A stretch of DNA of 64,000 nucleotides from NCBI RefSeq assembly GCF_013141695.1, contig NZ_WHNY01000057.1, positions 1 through 64,000 of the forward strand, read 5' to 3'. Below, one piece after another: positions 60,212 to 64,000 of the stretch (positions are counted from its first letter, which is position 1; each line of letters opens with the position of its first letter). Position numbers and translations under genes: made by a program. The DNA is from Paenibacillus plantarum (GTDB lineage: Bacteria; Bacillota; Bacilli; Paenibacillales; NBRC-103111). The notes under the pieces are model-generated. The model made no database searches, was not told the origin of the DNA, and saw only the letters and a program-made list of their open reading frames with translations.

Positions 60212-63200
60212 TTAGTTAGAAAAGTTTAGAGCTTGCAGCATGCGGCTTAGCATCACTGCGCTTTCTGCACGAGTGCCGGTACTTAGTGGTGAAAAGGTAT
60301 TTCCATCCCTGCCATTAATAATCTGCAGCTTGGAAGCTGTTCGGATCGCATCCTTGGCCCACTCGGCGATATTCGCTGCGTCACTGAACGTGACCGAGCT
60401 GGTTGGTTGGAGCTTAGCACTGTAGCCTGCGAATTGCAGTGCTCTGTCAATCATGACCGCCATTTCTTGGCGGGAGATCGGTGCATCTGGTCGGAATGTG
60501 CGGTCTTCATAACCACTTACGAGTCCAGCATCTGCCGCAAGGCTAACTGCCGTCGCAAACCAATCCGCAGCTTTAACATCCTTAAAACTTGTAGCAGACG
60601 ATTGTGAGGAAGATAAGCCAAACGATCTCACCAGTAAAGCGGCAAACTCTGCACGTGTTACTTGGCGATCAGGTGCAAAGCTCGAAGCCCCTACACCCTG
60701 AACAATCATTTTATTCGCCATTGATTCCACGGTCTGTTTGGACCAATGATGTTCTAAATCGCTGAAAGTCACTGGGTTTGCCATCAGTAGATACGTGCTG
60801 TTCGTGCGGCTGTAGATGAGAACGTCATTACCTTGAATCGAGAATGGAACTGGATGATACACGGTATTGCCTTTCGCATCTTGTTCTACACGCACAGCAG
60901 CCAATGCCTTAATATCCGTTACAGCATCCAGCTTGATGGATCTAGCAATAAACTGATGGAAGTTGGACATTTCTTCGCTCTTTCCTTCTTCAGTTCCCAC
61001 TGTAAGCGTAAAGTCGATGGCTTTCTTGACATCTTTCCCGGTTGCAATTGCTTCGGCAGCAGCTTTTTCGTTCAATTTAATTTGAATGGTCAAGTTAAGC
61101 TTATCTTGTGATGCTCCGAGCTTCTCTGCCAAAGCTTGCAAATCTACAGCTGACAGATTCAGCTCATAGGATCCAAGTTCAGTTTGAATGATTACGGTAT
61201 GATTGCTTGCAGCCGACAACACGGCTTGAATGGCTGCTGGTGCCAGGATGGCAACTGCTTGATCCTTCTTCTCATTCAATGGCACGGCAACAATCAGCTT
61301 TTTGTCTGTTCCCGATTGTTGAATGGCCGCTTGGATCAACGCATCTGTCACTTTGAACGGAGAATCCTTAATTTCCGTACCTCCACCTACGCTGCCACCA
61401 TTTTGCTCACTGTCATCTGGTACACTTGGCTCACTTGGCTCACTTGGTCCATTCAGCGTGATTGGCTGTGTGTACAAGTCATACTTATTGCCATCATTCA
61501 TCGTGTAGGTATATCGTAACAACGCATGCGCTACACCTGAACCCTTGCCATTCGCTGTAATCTCATTACCGTTTACTTCAAAGGAATTTTGCCCATCCAA
61601 CATAACAATCTCAGGTGCGATACTTGTTGTATCCCCTTTGTACGTTGTCACACTGGCTTGAATCGGAATCGTTTCATTCTTCTCGAGCGTAATCTCCGAT
61701 TTCTCAGGTTTAATCGCTGCCGCCATATCTGCAGCCCAGTTGGCATAGTCGGTCGTTAAGCCCCAAGCGCCATTTATGAAGAATCGATTAAACGCTGTAC
61801 GATCATTGAGTGTCCAAGGTGAAATCAAGATGCCACGATGCTTAGCAGCCTCCATAAAGTTTTGCGAGATACCGCCGTAGCCATTATTGAACGTAGCATT
61901 CAAAGGCTGGATGGAGCTAAGTACCGTGCGCAGCATGCCTTTCACGTTGTTCCCGCCGGACAAGCTTGATAACAAGCCTGAAGGCATCGTCGGCATCAAA
62001 CTGTTCATACGCGAGATCTGATTGGCTACGAACGACATGTTGTCGATATCAGCTTCGGCATTTTTAGATTGGACCAACTGAACGAAAGCATCAATAGCCG
62101 ATGGTGTGGATGTCTTAATCTCGTTCATGATCATTTTGCCCCGTTGCTGAACGAGGTCAATTTGTTCTTCCAATGTCGGAATTTTCACATCTGGATAGTC
62201 CGTCGGATGAGGCTTATTGGCATTGAGTGCCTTAATTTCGGCCAATGTGTAATTCTCGATATTGCCCGTGCCATTCGTCGTTCCCTTCAAATCACCATCA
62301 TGATGAATGACGAGGTAGCCATCCTTGGAAATGTAAACATCATTTTCAATGAAATCTGCCCCATTATCCAGCGCCAAAATATTACTTTCAATCGTATTCT
62401 CTGGCGCAGCCGTCGGCAGTCCGCGATGTCCAATAATGTACGGTTTGCGTATCAAGGTCGTGTTATTGTTATACACACTTAAAGCATTGAAAGCCGCACT
62501 TGGCGTGCCCGTCACAATCCCATTAACTCCCGCAGTAATCAGCGTATGCAAAGCAAGATTATCCCCATTAGCTGTAGAAGCGTTTTTCGCCCATACCATG
62601 ATCGTTCTCATTTGTAGATAGTTCGTATTCTCTCTTGTAGCAGCCTGCTGTGGAAGCACCGCAATATGTGCGAGGCTTGTATTGGTTATCCGACGAATTT
62701 CCAGCAGCTGATCGTTGTTCTCAATCGATTTACTAGTAAAATCCACGATTCCGCGTATGATCGGATACGCTTGTCTGGCCTTTTTAACCAAATCGCCATT
62801 GCTTGATATCACAAATATATCCTCAATACTATTCGCTTTCAGATACGGCACAAGGGCATCTACCGTCTGCTCATCTTTGACATAGAAGGCAGCCATCGTT
62901 GAAGTTCCGAGCGTAGTTAGGATCGCATCCAAATCCCCAATAACGGTTTGACTGCTAGGATCCGTCACTTTAAGATCCTTGTTGACATGCAAGATGGCGG
63001 TAGCAGGTAAGGAAGTACCTGTCAGTTTCGATAAATCGTTGGCAGTTGCAATCTCCGTCACAACGGTGGAAGCCATCGCAACTTTCGTAGTAGGTTCCGT
63101 CACACTTACATATTTCTGAGTCGCGGATAAAGGCAACGCATCCCGTTGTAAAGTAATCCGAATATTGTCTACCCTCATTTTGCTGCCGTTGGATTGTAAT

Positions 63201-64000
63201 CCAATTCTTCCTTTTGCATACAAACCTGCATTGTCCGTATCCACGACAACCTTGTCGTTTATGATCTCCATCACACGATTGTCAAAAGCCTTGACCGTGT
63301 AATGGTACATTTTGCTAGGGTCTATAGCTTCCGTAAAAGCACCTGTATCCATAACATTCCAGGCATTTGATGTCGTTCTTTCAGCAAATTCTATACCGTT
63401 TGCCGATGTAGCGTCTTTTCTGACTGCCATTTGATAATACGGATAATCATTATTTTGAATGCGATACATGATCGAATGCCATCTAGCATTATCGTTCGCT
63501 TGCAAATGCGTCACATCAGCTTCGATTTTATAATTGCCAAAAGCCCCTAGGAACTCAGGCAAAAGTACACGCGACGGATTATCTGGCGCTGCTGCCGCAT
63601 CCAATTCGAATCCTCCCGTTTTAACAACGGCTTTGCTCGCAGTCGTCCCTTCTTTTCGTGTCCAGCCTGCGGGAAGCGTTCCTTCCGTTAGCTGATCAAA
63701 ATTTTCTTCATAGAGCACATACTCACTATCCGTTGCTTCTTTCGCTACAACAAACATTGAAATGGAAACTCCGTCTTTTTGAGCAGTTAGGGAGTATACA
63801 CCTTTTTGGAGAACGCTCAGACTGGTACTATTCACTACAACGGAAGGGCTGCTAGTTGCCCAGGTCAAATCGCTGCCTGTCACTGTACCTGACGTAAAAT
63901 CACTAAAATCTGCTTTAAACACGATTGAATTCAAGGGTACCGACTGATTCACTGTAGCTACAAAGTAACCATCATCGTGCTTTAGGGAATTTACTTTTGC
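60212..64000 (-). CDS. SLH-anchored glycerophosphodiester phosphodiesterase, partial
   Basis: The frame stays open to the right edge, so the N-terminus is missing; the GTG at 63952 is internal to an open frame. The visible part contains an Ig-like region, a lectin-like region (about 95-270 from 63952), a degenerate GDPD-like barrel (about 300-500), and a complete GDPD catalytic domain: IIGHRGLPTAAPENTIES, FIENDVYISKDG, VIHHDGDLKGTTNG, PTLEEQIDLV. A Gly/Ser-rich linker and three C-terminal SLH domains (about 1065-1240) anchor it to the wall. It would release glycerol-3-phosphate from deacylated lipids or teichoic acids outside the cell, feeding the ABC importer downstream. Confidence 0.93.
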   Translation of the reverse strand, partial: AKVNSLKHDDGYFVATVNQSVPLNSIVFKADFSDFTSGTVTGSDLTWATSSPSVVVNSTSLSVLQKGVYSLTAQKDGVSISMFVVAKEATDSEYVLYEENFDQLTEGTLPAGWTRKEGTTASKAVVKTGGFELDAAAAPDNPSRVLLPEFLGAFGNYKIEADVTHLQANDNARWHSIMYRIQNNDYPYYQMAVRKDATSANGIEFAERTTSNAWNVMDTGAFTEAIDPSKMYHYTVKAFDNRVMEIINDKVVVDTDNAGLYAKGRIGLQSNGSKMRVDNIRITLQRDALPLSATQKYVSVTEPTTKVAMASTVVTEIATANDLSKLTGTSLPATAILHVNKDLKVTDPSSQTVIGDLDAILTTLGTSTMAAFYVKDEQTVDALVPYLKANSIEDIFVISSNGDLVKKARQAYPIIRGIVDFTSKSIENNDQLLEIRRITNTSLAHIAVLPQQAATRENTNYLQMRTIMVWAKNASTANGDNLALHTLITAGVNGIVTGTPSAAFNALSVYNNNTTLIRKPYIIGHRGLPTAAPENTIESNILALDNGADFIENDVYISKDGYLVIHHDGDLKGTTNGTGNIENYTLAEIKALNANKPHPTDYPDVKIPTLEEQIDLVQQRGKMIMNEIKTSTPSAIDAFVQLVQSKNAEADIDNMSFVANQISRMNSLMPTMPSGLLSSLSGGNNVKGMLRTVLSSIQPLNATFNNGYGGISQNFMEAAKHRGILISPWTLNDRTAFNRFFINGAWGLTTDYANWAADMAAAIKPEKSEITLEKNETIPIQASVTTYKGDTTSIAPEIVMLDGQNSFEVNGNEITANGKGSGVAHALLRYTYTMNDGNKYDLYTQPITLNGPSEPSEPSVPDDSEQNGGSVGGGTEIKDSPFKVTDALIQAAIQQSGTDKKLIVAVPLNEKKDQAVAILAPAAIQAVLSAASNHTVIIQTELGSYELNLSAVDLQALAEKLGASQDKLNLTIQIKLNEKAAAEAIATGKDVKKAIDFTLTVGTEEGKSEEMSNFHQFIARSIKLDAVTDIKALAAVRVEQDAKGNTVYHPVPFSIQGNDVLIYSRTNSTYLLMANPVTFSDLEHHWSKQTVESMANKMIVQGVGASSFAPDRQVTRAEFAALLVRSFGLSSSQSSATSFKDVKAADWFATAVSLAADAGLVSGYEDRTFRPDAPISRQEMAVMIDRALQFAGYSAKLQPTSSVTFSDAANIAEWAKDAIRTASKLQIINGRDGNTFSPLSTGTRAESAVMLSRMLQALNFSN

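Overview
The window looks like the chromosome of a low-to-mid GC, spore-forming type Bacillota, most likely Paenibacillus or a close relative (inference). The signs are strong AGGAGG-type ribosome binding sites, frequent TTG/GTG starts, three very different S-layer-homology (SLH) proteins, many PAS/GGDEF signalling proteins, AraC/GntR/LuxR regulators tied to carbohydrate genes, and a GlpP-type antiterminator. I see no phage, IS element, tRNA or CRISPR array.

Layout. 1-330: a minus-strand promoter and leader resembling those in front of rRNA operons, running off the left edge. 329-7605: a small SLH surface protein, a membrane-anchored FAD oxidoreductase, and a tightly overlapped DeoR / Cof-type HAD phosphatase / MFS operon behind a good promoter with 10-bp-phased repeats. 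7654-18903: housekeeping and regulatory genes (DEAD-type helicase with DEVD in motif II, ECF sigma factor, SDR, CheX, PAS histidine kinase overlapped with a NagD-like phosphatase, a MFS efflux pump with its PadR regulator, LysR, PHP phosphatase). 18966-22682: a GGDEF-EAL protein and an orphan ParB-like protein.

22806-25518 is a hexuronate operon: GntR regulator behind a perfect 13-bp inverted repeat, mannonate dehydratase UxuA and an SDR-type fructuronate reductase. It fits with a beta-glucuronidase at 33684, a GH105 unsaturated glucuronyl hydrolase at 41151 and an unassigned lyase-like protein at 39459, each accompanied by or near AraC regulators. Together these suggest uptake-independent breakdown of glucuronic-acid-containing glycans to 2-keto-3-deoxygluconate precursors. 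Between them lie a protein that looks like a PD-(D/E)XK nuclease fold joined to a winged helix, and a 2-kb gene-free repeat field (26333-28330) that ends in nine exact 50-bp tandem units. A large hybrid sensor kinase, CYTH protein, truncated haemoglobin, TIM-barrel isomerase and CorA fill the rest.

43311-52795 is a minus-strand run: DUF2269-like membrane protein, an SDR lacking its catalytic tyrosine, a mini heme-copper-oxidase-like protein, and a 2584-residue SLH-FN3-RHS giant with an unrecognised C-terminal tip. 53096-55147 is an NTPase-LuxR regulator.

55277 to the right edge is a glycerol-3-phosphate system: an SLH-anchored glycerophosphodiester phosphodiesterase (cut by the window edge), GlpP, a long terminator-like RNA hairpin of the GlpP-responsive kind, a HAD-IIA phosphatase, and a solute-binding protein with two permeases. 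The layout suggests extracellular release, uptake and dephosphorylation of glycerol-3-phosphate under antitermination control. This, the SLH-RHS giant and the repeat field are the parts most worth following up.
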